This document shows positions 48,200 to 60,490 of a stretch of 64,000 nucleotides of DNA, piece after piece. The stretch spans positions 42,194,170-42,258,169 of the forward strand of contig CM067504.1 in the NCBI GenBank assembly GCA_034509495.1, in the 5' to 3' direction. The stretch's first letter is position 1. Each line of letters starts with the position of its first letter. The stretch is from Acestrorhynchus altus (Eukaryota; Chordata; Actinopteri; Characiformes; Acestrorhynchidae). The notes under the pieces were generated by a model. The model was given only the letters and a program-made list of their open reading frames with translations, ran no database searches and was not told the origin of the DNA. The position numbers and the translations under genes were made by a program.

Positions 48200-48905
48200 A
48201 CCATTTTCAGGAGATACTAGATTCTACTTACTGACCTCATCTGAGATTAATATTAATAGAATTTAAATGAGTTTCTTAATATATGCATTATTTATGTATC
48301 AGTATTAATCCCTTCTCAGGACTTTTATTCTGAAATTTAAAACTGTGTGAGCAAAGAAAGAGAGCAAAAAGCCCCTCCCACCTCATTTTCATTTATAACC
48401 CAATATCTGGGTCATCAGCCCCGCCCCCTCTCTCTGATCAGTCAGAGTCTGTATGCAGGTTGAGTATCAGCCCCGCCCCCTCTCTCTGATCAGTCAGAGT
48501 CTGTATGCAGGTTGATCATCAGCCCCGCCCCCTCTCTCTGATCAGTCAGAGTCTGTATGCAGGTTGATCATCAGCCCCGCCCCCTCTCTCTGATCAGTCA
48601 CTGGAAGCTTCTTTGGTATTTAAACTGGGATTAAATTCAGTTGTTGTTTTCGGAGCTCAATGTCTCTGATCTTCATACAGTCACAGTGGTCTTGTAGTTT
48701 GATAGACAGGGTAGGTCTTGTAGCCTGTTATGATACGTGTATCTTGTGTGTACGTTACTCTGATCCTCAGTTGTGTTACAGCATCTAACTGCCCATAAAG
48801 TGCGTCTCTCGGGTTCTGAGAGTCCCTGTAAATATAATTAACAATCATTACTTTTGATTTAATGAAATAAGCAAGAAATAAAACTTGTTTAACACAGTGA
48901 AACAA
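48200..48905 (-). mobile_element. Dispersed element with internal GC-box minisatellite, copy 2
   Basis: The left flank (acttttattctgaaattta, agagagcaaaaagcccctcc) matches the complement of 12490-12565. The minisatellite is at 48412-48601. The right flank (tttggtatttaaactgggat, then a gttactctgatcctcagttg segment) matches the flank right of the third array at 60294-60440. The shared outline at three loci shows a dispersed element whose internal repeat varies in copy number. Confidence 0.7.
48412..48601 (-). repeat. GC-box minisatellite, about 4 units
   Basis: Units of about 52 bp containing ccccgccccctctctctgat and cagtcagagtctgtatgcag; the last is partial. Near-identical to one another. Confidence 0.95.
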
Positions 48906-51229
48906 TAAGACCAGGCTTCTTATTCCTTAAACAAACAACACGTCAGCGCAGAGCAGCGACTCCACAGCCCCAGCGTCTGCTTACACGCTGTTCACCAGTG
49001 ATTTACTCAACACAGCAGTGTTGGGGTCAAGCTGTTCAGAGTTAGCGCTGACGGGAGGGGGCCGTACATCAGCCAACAACAGGCCGGTTTATTTTTCTGT
49101 CTACTGACCTGCAGTGTGTACGACTCCTCCAACAACAAACTGAGCTGCCAGGCGGAGGTGTGAGAACGAGGACTGGACGTGCATGTGCTGTGTCTGCGTG
49201 GATCCATATTTATGAGAACACATTCCAGTGTGGGTGTGGCTCTGCTGAAACTCTAATTACATCCTGACACTGATGTCATTTGGGTTCTAGTTAAATCCAA
49301 ATTTCAGTTCTAGAATCTGACAGGTTGGACCGTTTTCTAAGCTGCCTAATGAGCTGATGTTCATCTGTGTGCCTCCAGAACACCTCACTCTACAAAACCT
49401 ATTAGGGTGTCCTGTTCGGCACCAAGATCTTCCAACACATCCCACATGGATGCATGCCCAGGTGATCAGATCAGGCAACCTTCTCTGAAGGTCACTCGGA
49501 CTGGTCTGCCGCTGCACAGAATGGCGTGATACACTGTGTGTTGAGAGCTATTCCTCCATCAGTAGACACTTCTGAGACGTTCCACATTAGCTATTCTGTC
49601 CCTACACACCAATAAGCTTTGGACGTCCAACATCCTGTGGCCAGTTTTTGATTTATCCCGTCTGGGACCACCTTTACCACTTATCAACATAGCAAAGAAT
49701 GTTTAGCCCAAATCTGAGCCGTAAGAACCAAAAGTGAAGAATTTGCAGGACCTGAAGTATCTGCTGTAACGTCTTGGTGCCAGAAAACAAAGAAGACCTT
49801 CAGAGTCTTGTGGAATTAGAGCTGTTTTGGTGGCGGAAGGAGGACCTACACAATATCAGGCAGGTTGTATCAGTGTTCTGGTTGATTAAACGGCCGTCCG
49901 TTCATTTTCATATCCGGTTTAATCCATGTGGATTTTACCTCCACTTAACGTTGTAACCGAGAACAATCCATAATAGTGGAAAAACACCATAAAGCACAGC
50001 GTCTTGAGGCTTTCTGCTGTAGTAAATTTGCTCTTATCTGAAGTCTGGAGTTCACACAGTAATCCTTACAGCCGCGAAACACGACTGGCAAACCTCAACT
50101 AAACTCACCACAGGTTTCAGGTAAACACACAGAAATGTACAGTACAAATCCTGTGCGTCCTGCTCTTCACAGCAGAACATTCCATCATGGTTGAATATGT
50201 CCTCTGTTGGAGCGTGATGTTCCTCCCCTGTGATTTGCAAAAGCTGAAACCCACGGATTAGAAATTAGAACCCAAATTCAGCTCCTTAAGGACAAGAACG
50301 TGCCTGCATTTCCTGAAGAAGACAGGAGACCCAGAGTAATTATGCCTTATTTCAGACTAACGTCATGCTGAAGGAAAACACCGCGACAGCCCGTAAGCCA
50401 TGGAACATCCCAATAAATCAGCCTCCTCTCCTGCCGTCAATCTGTCTCTGTCCCGCTTAAGGGCTGCTCTACCTTCTTCACTCCACTAAGCAAATCGTTC
50501 CTGGACCGTCTCTCACCTGTGTCTCTCCACTCACATCAACAGTGCTCTTAATAAAGCTTAATAAAGGAAAACAGAAACAACACAACCCTGTGTTTGTAGC
50601 CATGTGTTTAATAGAGATGAAGGGAATTGAGTTCATGCTCTTTCAGTGAAAGGCAATTTATGGGCCCCGGGTCCCCAGAAAGCGAGCAAGATATAACAGT
50701 CCCTCAGTGAAGGAAGTGGCAGAAAGAGAAGGTTTCAGGGCTTTCTTTCATATTTACAGCCGCGTCTCCAAACATGTGCCCTCTGCAGCTTAGACGGAAA
50801 AAATATCAGAGGGGTTTGGGAGCCAGACTTTGTTCATGGAAAAACCGGAGAAGGAGACGATGGATGGAGAGGGGCACGGAGAGAGGAGGAGGAGTGAAGG
50901 CACAGTGGAGGCTTGCTCAGTGGGAGAGACTGGGGTTACTATGAGGCCTCCATATGGTATGTAGGAGAGTCAGGATTGTGGTCTCCAGCTGAGAGTAGCA
51001 ATAACTCAAGTGTTGAGAAATTAAAGAGAAATTCAAAATCAAAGCCAAGTCACATTAGGTGTCACAAATTTGCTTCTTCAGATTTACACTGTAGTTACAA
51101 CGATAATACAACGAAGAACACCTACTTTCTTACTGTCCTTCAGGAGACGTTTGAATTATCTGTTCTTTAATTTAATATTTCTCTCACTTTCTGCTTTTAC
51201 TCCCAACATTTCACAAAAAATCTGATTCA

Positions 51230-52856
51230 TCTGATTACCAATGATATCTGTCCGTCTGATTATCGATGATATCTGTCCGTCTGATTATCGATGATATCTG
51301 TCCGTCTGATTACCGATGATATTCGTTCGTCTGATTATCGACGATATTCGTCCGCTCGATTACCGGCGATATCTCGTCCGCCTGGATTATCGATATATTC
51401 GTCCATCTGATTACCGGCGATATCTGTCTGTCTGATTATCGATGATATTCGTCCGCCTGATTATCATGCGATATCTGTCCGCCTGATTATCGGCGATATC
51501 TGTTCGTCTGATTACCGGCGATATCTGTCTGATTACCGGCGATATTCGTCCGCCTGATTACCGATATCTTCGTCCTGTTTGATTATCGATGATATCTGTC
51601 CGCCTGATTAGTCGATGATAATCGTCCGCCTGATTACCAAATGATATCTGTCTGATTATCGGCGATATCTGTCCATTGATTACCGGCGATATCTGTCCGC
51701 CTGATTACCGGCGATATCTGCTCGTCTGATTGCATTACATATCTGCCCGTCTGATTCGATGATATCTGTCTGATTACCGGCGATATTCGTCCGCCTGATT
51801 ACCGATGATATTCGTCCATCTGATATTCGGCGATATCTGTCCGCTTCGATTATTGATGATATTCGTCCGCCTGATTACCGGCGATATCGCCTGATTACCG
51901 GCGATATCTGTCCGCCTGATTACCGGCGATATTCGTCCGCTCATTACCGGCGATGATCGGCCTCGTCTGATTGATTAAGATGATATCTGCCCGTTCGATT
52001 CTACCGGCGATACTCGTTCGTCTGATTACTGATGATATTTCCGTCCGCCTGATTACCAGCGATATCTGGTCCGCCTGATTACCGATGATATTCCATCCGC
52101 CGGATTACCGATGATATCTGTCCGCCTGATTGATCATGATATCTGTCTGTCTGATTACCGATGATATTCGTCGTTCGATTACCTGATGATATCTTTCTGT
52201 TCGATTACTGATGATATCTGTCCGCCTGATTATCGATGATATCTGTCCGCCTGATACCGGCGATATCTACCTGATTAACATGATATCTGGTCCGCTTCCG
52301 ATTACCGGCGATATCTGTCCGCCTGATTACCGATGATATCTGTCTGTCTTGATTACTGATGATATCTGTCTGTCTGATTACCGATGATATCTTTCGTCTG
52401 ATTACTGATGATATCTGTCCGACTGATTATCGGCGATATCTGTCCGTCTGATTACCGGCGATATCTGTCTGATTACCAATGATATCGTCCGCTCGATTAC
52501 CGGCGATATCTGGTCCGCCTGATTTACCGGCGATCTGTCTGTCGATTACTGATGATATCTGTCTGTCTGATTTACCGATGATATCTGTCTGTTCTGATTA
52601 CTGATGATATCTGTCCGCCTGATTATCGATGATATCTGGTTCGTCTGATTACCGATGATATTCGTTCGTCTGATTACCATGATATCTGTTCGTCTGATTA
52701 CTGATGATATCTGGTTCGTCTGATTACCGGCGATATCTGGGTTCGTCTGATTACCGGCGATATTCGTCCGCCTGATTACCGGCGATATTCGTCTGTCTGA
52801 TTACCGATGATATCTGTCCGCCTGATTATCGATGATATCTGTCCGCCTGATTACTG
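51230..52856. repeat. 1.6-kb minisatellite with about 24-25-bp GATATC-rich unit
   Basis: More than 60 units of the form gatgatatctgtccgcctga plus ttacc or ttatc. Variation is ordered at a few sites (gatgat/ggcgat, tctgtc/ttcgtc, cgcc/cgtc, tatc/tacc), but many one-base insertions or deletions (ctggtccg, ttcgatt, gatatcgcc) break the period. Located in the ror1 intron. No protein-coding potential. Confidence 0.97.
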
Positions 52857-53534
52857 TCAGTTTGTACATTTAGGAGTGTATTTGTTTTTACTTAATGTGA
52901 GTAAAAATGCGCAAAACATTTTTCTAACTTTACTGAACTGAATTCTAACTGGAATTCTAACTGAATTTTGTACCTTGTTTGGGACTTGTCTTGTACTCTG
53001 TCTTATTTACACCAAGCAGTCCAGTGGAGACTAATTCATCACACACCTCAAACTGTTCCGCAGTAAATAATCCCAATGACGCTGCTCCTGCGGTTTCTTT
53101 AGGCTGTGTGACACATTGTTCTCGTGAGAAAGACAAAAGCCTGTGCTTAGTTAGGAACCACACAAGCTTGGGGTCTACTCTCGACCTACTTTAAAACTCA
53201 GACTGCAGGATGGACATCATGTGGACACGCCTTATTCCTTTAATCACTCTTTGTTTACAGTTTTAACGTGAAAATCAACATCATCATGTCTTTATTGACT
53301 GTATTGAAGGTTCAGGAAAAATCAGCTAATTGACTTTCATTCACTCGGACGTTCTGTTCATTTCAGTGTCTGAAGTGACGAGATGCCGAACGGAGACCTC
53401 GATATGGGAAAGCAGAGGCTTCTGTCTTTAGGTTTCTCTCAGGACGTGAACAACAGTGGACCTATCTGGTTAGTGAGCAGCTCAACCGGACAGACTGGAC
53501 TGCCATCCAAGACTCTTCTCTACCTCACCACGTT

Positions 53535-53800
53535 AAACAGACAAGGAGATTGTTGTTTTTAACAAAGAAGGCCTTGTTGTTGTAAACAAATGATGACCCA
53601 TTGTTGTGAAAGAGGACCTCATTGTCGTAACTGAAGACCCTGTTAATAAACAAGGACTTTGTTACTTTACGCAAAAAAAAACGCAGACAAGAACCTGGTT
53701 CCTGTAAACGAAGACACTGTTGAAGACACTGTTGAAGATCCTGTAAATAAACAAAAAAAACAACGCAGTAACCCTGTAAACGAGGACACTGTTGTATATT
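53535..53800. repeat. Degenerate gttgttgtaaacaaagacc repeats
   Basis: About eight loose units of about 30 bp with the core tgttgt(t)gtaaacaaa(g)a(g)gacc, including a perfect short duplication of gaagacactgtt near 53709-53733. Confidence 0.7.
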
Positions 53801-53849
53801 ACACCAGAACTGGATACAGAAATCGATTTAGTAATATTACCTGCAGTTT

Positions 53850-54155
53850 ATAATAATAATGATAATAATAATAATAGTAATAATAATAATCATCATCATA
53901 ATAATAAATAATAATAATAATGATGATAATAATAATGATAATAATAATAGTAATAATAATAATCATCATCATAATAAATAATAATAATAATAATGATGAT
54001 AATAATAATCATAATAATAATAATAACAACAACAATAATAATAATAGTAATAATAATAACAATAATAATAATAATATAATAATAATCATAATAATAATAA
54101 TGATGATGATAATGATAATAATAATAATAATAATAATAATGATGATGATAATAGT
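53850..54155. repeat. Compound (AAT)n/(ATG)n array
   Basis: About 300 bp of ataata, atgatg, atcatc and aacaac trinucleotide blocks. Two adjacent blocks (53862-53925 and 53938-54000) look like a duplication. Confidence 0.96.
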
Positions 54156-55049
54156 ATTTCATTTAAAGAAGGTTATATTGTTATCTCTCCTTATTTAAAC
54201 CAGATTTAGCTCAAAGAGTTGATCTCAGAACCTATTTTAAACAATATCTTATAAAAGAAAACATTGACATTATTATTTAGACATTATTAAAACAAAGCAG
54301 TTCAGCAGTTTTTTAATAGAACAGAGATAATAAAACATTTCTCTGAAAGTTCTAAAGGTGTTGTAACATTTCTGACAGACAGTTTGATTCCAAACTGGCA
54401 GGCTGGTATTAAACACAACCCTCATGTTAAACAGACTAAAGCCCTTTATCAGACAGAGAAGATCAGCGGTCAGCTTAAATAAACACCTTCCACCAACAGG
54501 TCTGCTGATGTAATGCGGTTGTAGGGGTGGGGTAGAGGGTAGGACGGGCGGGTGAGGGTCCACGGTGACCTGCCCTGATCACCCCCATGACTTGGAAAGC
54601 AGTTAGTCGGGGGCCGGCCTCAGCGAGGCGGCTCGAGTTTCACACAGCATCTCCACCACAGACCGTGGCAGGCCAAAGGAGACGTCCCCAGTGACTCGTA
54701 CTAGGGCTCCGATCTTCAGTCAATCAACACTTCGTTAAAGAGATCCATAACAAGGCTGAGACTGAGCCGGTGTCTGTATGTCATGACTGTGTGAACATGT
54801 GAAGATACACCACAAACCTGCATGGACTTTCAGATGCTCCTCAAAGACGCTGAAATCAACAGAGGAGGCCTGAATTCCACACAACTGATTTATTACTGTG
54901 ATTTCATTGATATATATCTGTATTTTATTACGGAACTCTATTTTATTTCTGCTCTCTTTAAAAGTGTGACTTTTATTCACAAAAACATTAGAAAAGTATT
55001 TATAGGAGACATATATTATTTCTAGGATATTAACAGAGTTTAAAAGAAA

Positions 55050-55165
55050 ATTAAAAACTGATCATCCAGAGTCTTTTTGAGCTGGAAATTCGATTTATTT
55101 TGATAAAAAGTGAATTATTTGTAATAATTACTTTGACAAAGACGTTTATAATATGTCTTCAAACA
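55050..55165 (-). mobile_element. Fragment similar to the flank of the GC-box element
   Basis: Contains tgatcatccagagtcttttt followed by sequence with the same layout as 59548-59630 (tgatcatccagagtgttttg, then an AT-rich run ending in an atgttcttcaa-like motif). Short and diverged. Confidence 0.4.
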
Positions 55166-56737
55166 CATGACGGTTCGATAAAGGATATTTTTATTATGTA
55201 AGTATTATTATTGTATTATATAACAGTATCAAAGGTTTATTTATCATTAAAAATGAACTTTATCTTCTTTTTACTTTAATACCGATGAAGAGAGTATTTT
55301 AACACTCGCTCTTCATCTTTTATATTTAAAGTGCAGTATTTGTACTTTGCTGCATCGCTTGGGAACAACGTGGCTCGTTTGTTTCAGCCAGACTAAAAGC
55401 ATCTAACTCCGTGTTCTTTTCACACGTCAGACAAGCTGGAAAAGAAAAAACGTGAAGGAAAGGAAAACCCCACAGGACTTCGGCCCCCCAGTAAATATAG
55501 CGGATTTTATGAGTCTCATAAATCAAGGTGCCAACTCAACACACCTTTCAAACAAACGCTGGCTTATTTTAATGACTGTATAATTAAATTAAAGCCAAGA
55601 AACATCAACATCATCTGAAATATCAGACACGCTATCAATAACACGAATGAACCGACGTAGAGCTTAAGAGCTGCAGCAGGACTGGACTCGGCTCGCGCCG
55701 CTGGAAGCACTGACCTTCCTAAGTGTTTGCCTGACTCGACAGCTTTCTGTAGCGTAATGGAAGTCGTTAGTTAAAAGGCAGGGAAGGGAGGCCCATTAGG
55801 ATGTGCTCTTGAAGAGCACCGAGGTTTTCCGGGACGTTTCCAGTGCTTTGGCCTCCCAGTCCAGCCATGAGGGAGATGAGGTGGTCTGGTCTTCGCACAT
55901 TCCTTGTTCGCTCTGCGATTGCGCTGAAGAAAAGAGGAGAGGGTGAGGGTAAAAAACAGAGGGTCTCCTTTTTTCCCTCCGCTGAGAGAAAGGCTTCCCT
56001 CTCGAGCAGGTCTGAGGAACGTTAAAACAGTCCTGGACAGGGGCAGCGACAATATTAATCTTTCAAAGCGAAAACGGGACGCTTATAAACAATGTGGTCG
56101 AGACGAGGGGCCGCATGCTTTTCAAGAGCCCGGTTCTAAAGAAGTCCCCGTCGACATGCTTCACCAGGAACCAGCGGCACGGCTACACTGTGTACATTAC
56201 GCTGTCTCTTCAGACGCAGCTCTCAGCCCAGAAATCATGTCTGTTTACACTGAGCGGATGATATTTTGATAAGGCAAACTTATGGTTTTCCTTCCAGGCT
56301 CGTCCCTCGCTTTATTAATTCGCTCCACTTTCACATGAATTGAGCTTATTCTTGGAGAGGCTCGCGATGGCGGACTGAGATACGGCTGAGACATCGGACG
56401 CAGTCCTGACAATTAAGGGCTTGTGACGTATGAGCTGTGTGGGAACCAGGGAGACATTTAAACGTGTAGAGGAGGACATGGCAGACCTTCTAGAGCTCCT
56501 GTGTAAACTACAAATTTACCCAATTTTCCGCTCGGCCCAGAGGCGTCGCCTGACTGCACAAAGACCCAGGGCTCAGCGCACGAGGGGCTTCGTTGTTGAG
56601 CCCCTTCTTCCGTCGTTTGGGGGTTTCTTCATTATGACCAAACGGGGGGGCTATGCTACATGTAACTGTACGTTACAATTGTGGCCAGATTGTTTGACGG
56701 CAGTGTGAAGGGAGGAGGGAGGGGTTGCTGTTATTGA

Positions 56738-57415
56738 GGTGCAAAGGTCTGGGCACCTCTGGTCAAAATAACTGTTACTGTGGACAGTTAAGCAAGTTGA
56801 AGATGAAATGATCTGCAAAAGGCATAAAATTAAAGATACACCGTAAATTCAAAAAAAAAACAGGAGCCATGGGTTCTTCTAAGCAGCTGCTCAGCACCTG
56901 AAATGAACATGGGTGAGGCCACCAAAGCAGGAGAAGATTATGATAGTAAAGTGTTTTCAGGCCAAGTTTCAGTTCGAAATGGAATTAATACATGTCCGGT
57001 AATCAGAACAGTGGAGGCCGAAGACAAGACCTAGAAGACCAAGAGAGAAGTTCAAAGACAGCTGCTCATAGGATTGACAGAAGATTTATCAGACTCAGGA
57101 GTTGTGGTTCATTGTTCTACTGTTCAGCAACACCTGCACGTGGTCTTCATGGAAGAGTCATCAGAAGAAAACTTCATATAGGAAAAAATAATAAAAATAG
57201 GAAGAAATGGATGAAAATCTCTCAAACGATGTGAAAGACTCTGGACTACAAGCTGTGATACTTGCCAAAAGGGGCGCTACTGTACTAACCATATGAGCCC
57301 AGTTCTGCTTTGTTTGTTATTTTGAAAAAGTAAAAAGAAAAGAGAATGTGTATGTTTAACTTCATTCCATTTGGAGATCATTTCATCTTCAACTCGCTTA
57401 ACTGTTCAGTAACAG
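56738..57415 (+). mobile_element. Internally deleted Tc1-like element with both terminal inverted repeats
   Basis: The left end includes gtctgggcacctctggtcaa and cagttaagcaagttgaagat. The right end at 57370-57413 is its inverted counterpart (gagatcatttcatcttcaac, cgcttaactgttcagtaaca). Inside, 56990-57180 keeps the N-terminal DNA-binding half of a Tc1-like transposase gene: gtggaggccgaagacaagac and tcatggaagagtcatcagaa are typical. The catalytic half is missing, so it is non-autonomous. Confidence 0.8.
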
Positions 57416-57427
57416 TCAGGTGGAGGA

Positions 57428-57478
57428 TCCTCTCAGCACTGCAGTCACACTGACGTGGTGGTGGTGTGTGTCAGTGTG
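57428..57478 (-). mobile_element. Fragment of the inverted-repeat element family
   Basis: ctcagcactgcagtcacact and gacgtggtggtggtgtg match 24520-24560. About 50 bp only, abutting the Tc1-like element. Confidence 0.55.
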
Positions 57479-58904
57479 TGAGTAAGTTCCTGAGACTGGG
57501 TAGTAATCTGATGAGAGTAAAGTGTAGCTCTGTCTCTACGCCACACAACTGTTCTTCTGCTTTGATTTCAGTTAGTTGTACATGAACATGAACAAGTTCT
57601 CCCTTCTGACCAGGCTGACCTGCTGAGGTTCTCCTAAACTGTGGCGAGATTCCTGCTTCTGATCTGGGCCCAGCTTTGTTTTCTCTCTCGGGCCATCCTG
57701 ACAGGTGAAAAATGGTAAAGGGAAGTTGGTCCTAGACTACAGCGTAAAGGCGGTCTGTGCTCCCGGCCTCCTGGTGAACCCATACCTCTCAGCTGCTCTC
57801 TGCTGGGTCTTATGGCAACATGCATTAAATAACTTTATTCATAGTCTTTTAATAAAAGCACTATGGATTTTTCCCTCATGTTGCCTTTAGCTTTTTACAT
57901 CGCCCTCTTTATGGGGACCACCTGGTGCGGCAGTAATTGGACACCGTGGACGAGGAAGGGACTGAGCCTCCAGAAGCTGAACAATGGCCACCGATGTTCC
58001 GGCCCAAATGTCAGTCATACAGTTCTCCTGTGTAGTGGTATTTATCTCTCCACGAGCGACTGTAGGGCCTGTCGTTTACTCTCTCTGCAGAAGTGTTTTC
58101 ATAGATGACGATGGGATCATGAGGAGGGACTGACATCTTTGTCAAAATGAGCTCCTCTGCTGTGTATCTGCTTAAAGTCTGCCGCCGGTGGAGGACGTAC
58201 AAGGAGGCGGCCGGAAGGTTGATCACATGGTCTCAGACATGTGCACATAGTTGCAGTACAGAGTGATGACCATCGAAGTGTTGAGGCCAGACTGGTTTAC
58301 TCCTTCCTTTAACCCAAGCATAATATAAGTTCTCTTCTCTCATTTTATCTCCATCAGCTCCTCTCTGATCCTACACTAGACCCACGCGACTGGAACACAC
58401 CCCGAAGTATATTAACGTGCATCAGCCAGCAGTGTGACCTGTCTTCATGAAAGACATATTGCCCAGTCCTGTCCCCACTTGATCCAGACTGAGACCACCT
58501 CTTTAGGTCAGCCCACATTCCAGTCCTGAAAGGACGGCGATCCACAGCACCTTTCACACCTGCTATTTTGGTTTAGATCAAACTTGAAAGATCAGAAAGT
58601 CCAGACCAAACAAGGTAGATAAGAAAGCACTCTACTCGACACTCTGCTGGAAGCGATGTCCAGCCCAGTGTATACAACAGCCAACCCCAGACTGGGACAT
58701 CCAGGGGACAGATTCATTAGTCTCCTACCATAAACCCCACCTGGGATGGGACGCTCCCTCCTTCTCCTCGTACGGCTCTGGCCCTGCTGAGACTGACATT
58801 TCAACGTGTCCTCTCTGACACACGTCTCACATATGTTTGGGCAGCAGCTAAGCTTGAGGACTCTCTGGATGGTACTAACTAGTTAAGTAACTAGTGAACA
58901 GAAG

Positions 58905-58955
58905 AGCACTTTTGTAAGTCGCTCCAGATAAAAGTGGCTGCTTAAATGTACATGA
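58905..58955 (+). repeat. Widespread fish repeat motif (gtaagtcgctccagataaaa)
   Basis: Resembles the motif gtaagtcgctctggataag that recurs in many fish genomes. A variant is at 12696-12731. Biological class uncertain. Confidence 0.5.
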
Positions 58956-59439
58956 ATGTCCGTGGAAAAATGTGGAGAAGAGGAGAAGAAAAGCAAAGAG
59001 GATAGGAGCCGACGGAGCCTCTTTCCTGCTGATGAGGGCTGGCAGGACGGTGCGTTTTTGGATGATGACACTAATGATAACCAACAGGCCAAATTGAGCC
59101 TCAAAGGAAGCCCTGTGTGCAGCTTAATGAACGCGGTGTAATGACGACAGTTAGCCCAAACGCGCTGCCCCCTCGTCTGATTGAAGTTTGGTGCTACAGA
59201 AGCGGGTCTTTCTGGCTTTAATCAATATTAATGTGAGCTGGAAGGTGTCCAGACGTCTCACCGTGTCATGGGTCAAAATGCTCATCAGAAAGCCCTTCTG
59301 AGAGAAGTTCAGACCACAGTTTTTCCCATATGTGGGTCACATGATTCACGCCAAGATCAATACGCATTCAGTTTAGCCTTGAGATGTCCATGCACTTAGA
59401 ACAGTACTGCGTACTGTTATTTCTCTTCATCTGAGATCT

Positions 59440-60490
59440 TAATATTAACAGAATCTATAATATCTTAGATATTTTTAAGAATTGAACCATATTTTGATCA
59501 AACATTTACTTGATTTGTTGCTTAGAAATATTTACGTCTCAGAAATCTGTGGAAATTGATCATCCAGAGTGTTTTGATGAGTTATTTCTAAAGATTAAAT
59601 TAACAAGGATATTTATGAGAATATGTTCTTCAAAAAACTTCAAATACAATAAAACAACTGGGTGAGTGACATCATCAGCCCCGCCCCCTCTCTCTGATCA
59701 GTCAGAGTCTGTAGGCAGGTTGATCATCAGCCCCGCCCCTCTCTGGATCAGTCAGAGTCTGTATGCAGGTTGATCATCAGCCCGCCTCTCTGATCAGTCA
59801 GTCTGTATGCAGGTTGATCACTGCCCCGCCCCTCTCTCTGATCAGTCAGGAGTCTGTATGCAGGTTGATCATCAGCCCGCCCTCTCTCTGATCAGTCAGG
59901 AGTCTGTAGGCAGGTTGATCATCAGCCCCGCCCCCTCTCTGATCAGTCAGAGTCTGTAATAAGTGCAGGTTGATCATCAGTCCCGCTCTCTCTCTGATCA
60001 GTCAGAGTCTGTATGCAGGTTGATCATCAGCCCTGGCCCCTCTCTCTGATCAGTCAGAGTCTGTATGCAGGTTGAGCATCAGCCCCGCCCCCTCTCTCTG
60101 ATCAGTCAGGAGTCTGTAGGCAGGTTGGATCATCAGCTCCCGCTTCTCTCTCTGATCAGTCAGAGTCTGTATGCAGGTTGATCATCAGTCCCGCCCCCCC
60201 TCTCTGATCAGTCAGAGTCTGTATGCAGGTTGATCATCAGCCCTCGCCTCTCTCTGATCAGTCAGAGTCTGTATGCAGGTTGAGCGTCAGCTGCTTTGGT
60301 ATTTAAACTGGGATTGAATTCAGATGGAAACCAGTGAATTTTAGTTGTTGATCACACAATGAGGAGACCAGGGTTTGACAGAGTCCTGAGTTTTGTAGTT
60401 TGTTATGTCATGTCTGTAGGTTGCTCTGATCCTGAGAATTGATGGTTAAAAAAGCCAGTAAATGTGGATCTCAGGTTCTAGAAGTTAGAG
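59440..60490 (-). mobile_element. Dispersed element with internal GC-box minisatellite, copy 3
   Basis: AT-rich left flank 59440-59671, the expanded array at 59672-60288, then a right flank (ctttggtatttaaactggga near 60294) shared with 48611-48640. Same orientation as copy 2. Outer limits are not defined by visible terminal repeats. Confidence 0.65.
59672..60288 (-). repeat. GC-box minisatellite, about 12 units
   Basis: About 12 units of 46-55 bp, each with gatcagtcag and most with ccccgcccc. Unlike the tidy arrays at 12.3 and 48.4 kb, units differ by many one- or two-base gains and losses (cagtcaggagtc, cagcccgcctc, tggatcag). Confidence 0.95.

Noticed and set aside
49260..49960. Possible old transposon or retroelement remnant
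   Set aside because: The wording felt repeat-like, but I could not match it to any element or find terminal repeats or a transposase motif.
51230..52856. CRISPR-like array
   Set aside because: There are no unique spacers; units are contiguous and of about 24-25 bp, and the genome is eukaryotic.
59672..60288. CRISPR-like array or centromeric satellite
   Set aside because: Tandem units without spacers, only about 12 copies, and embedded in a dispersed element within an intron.
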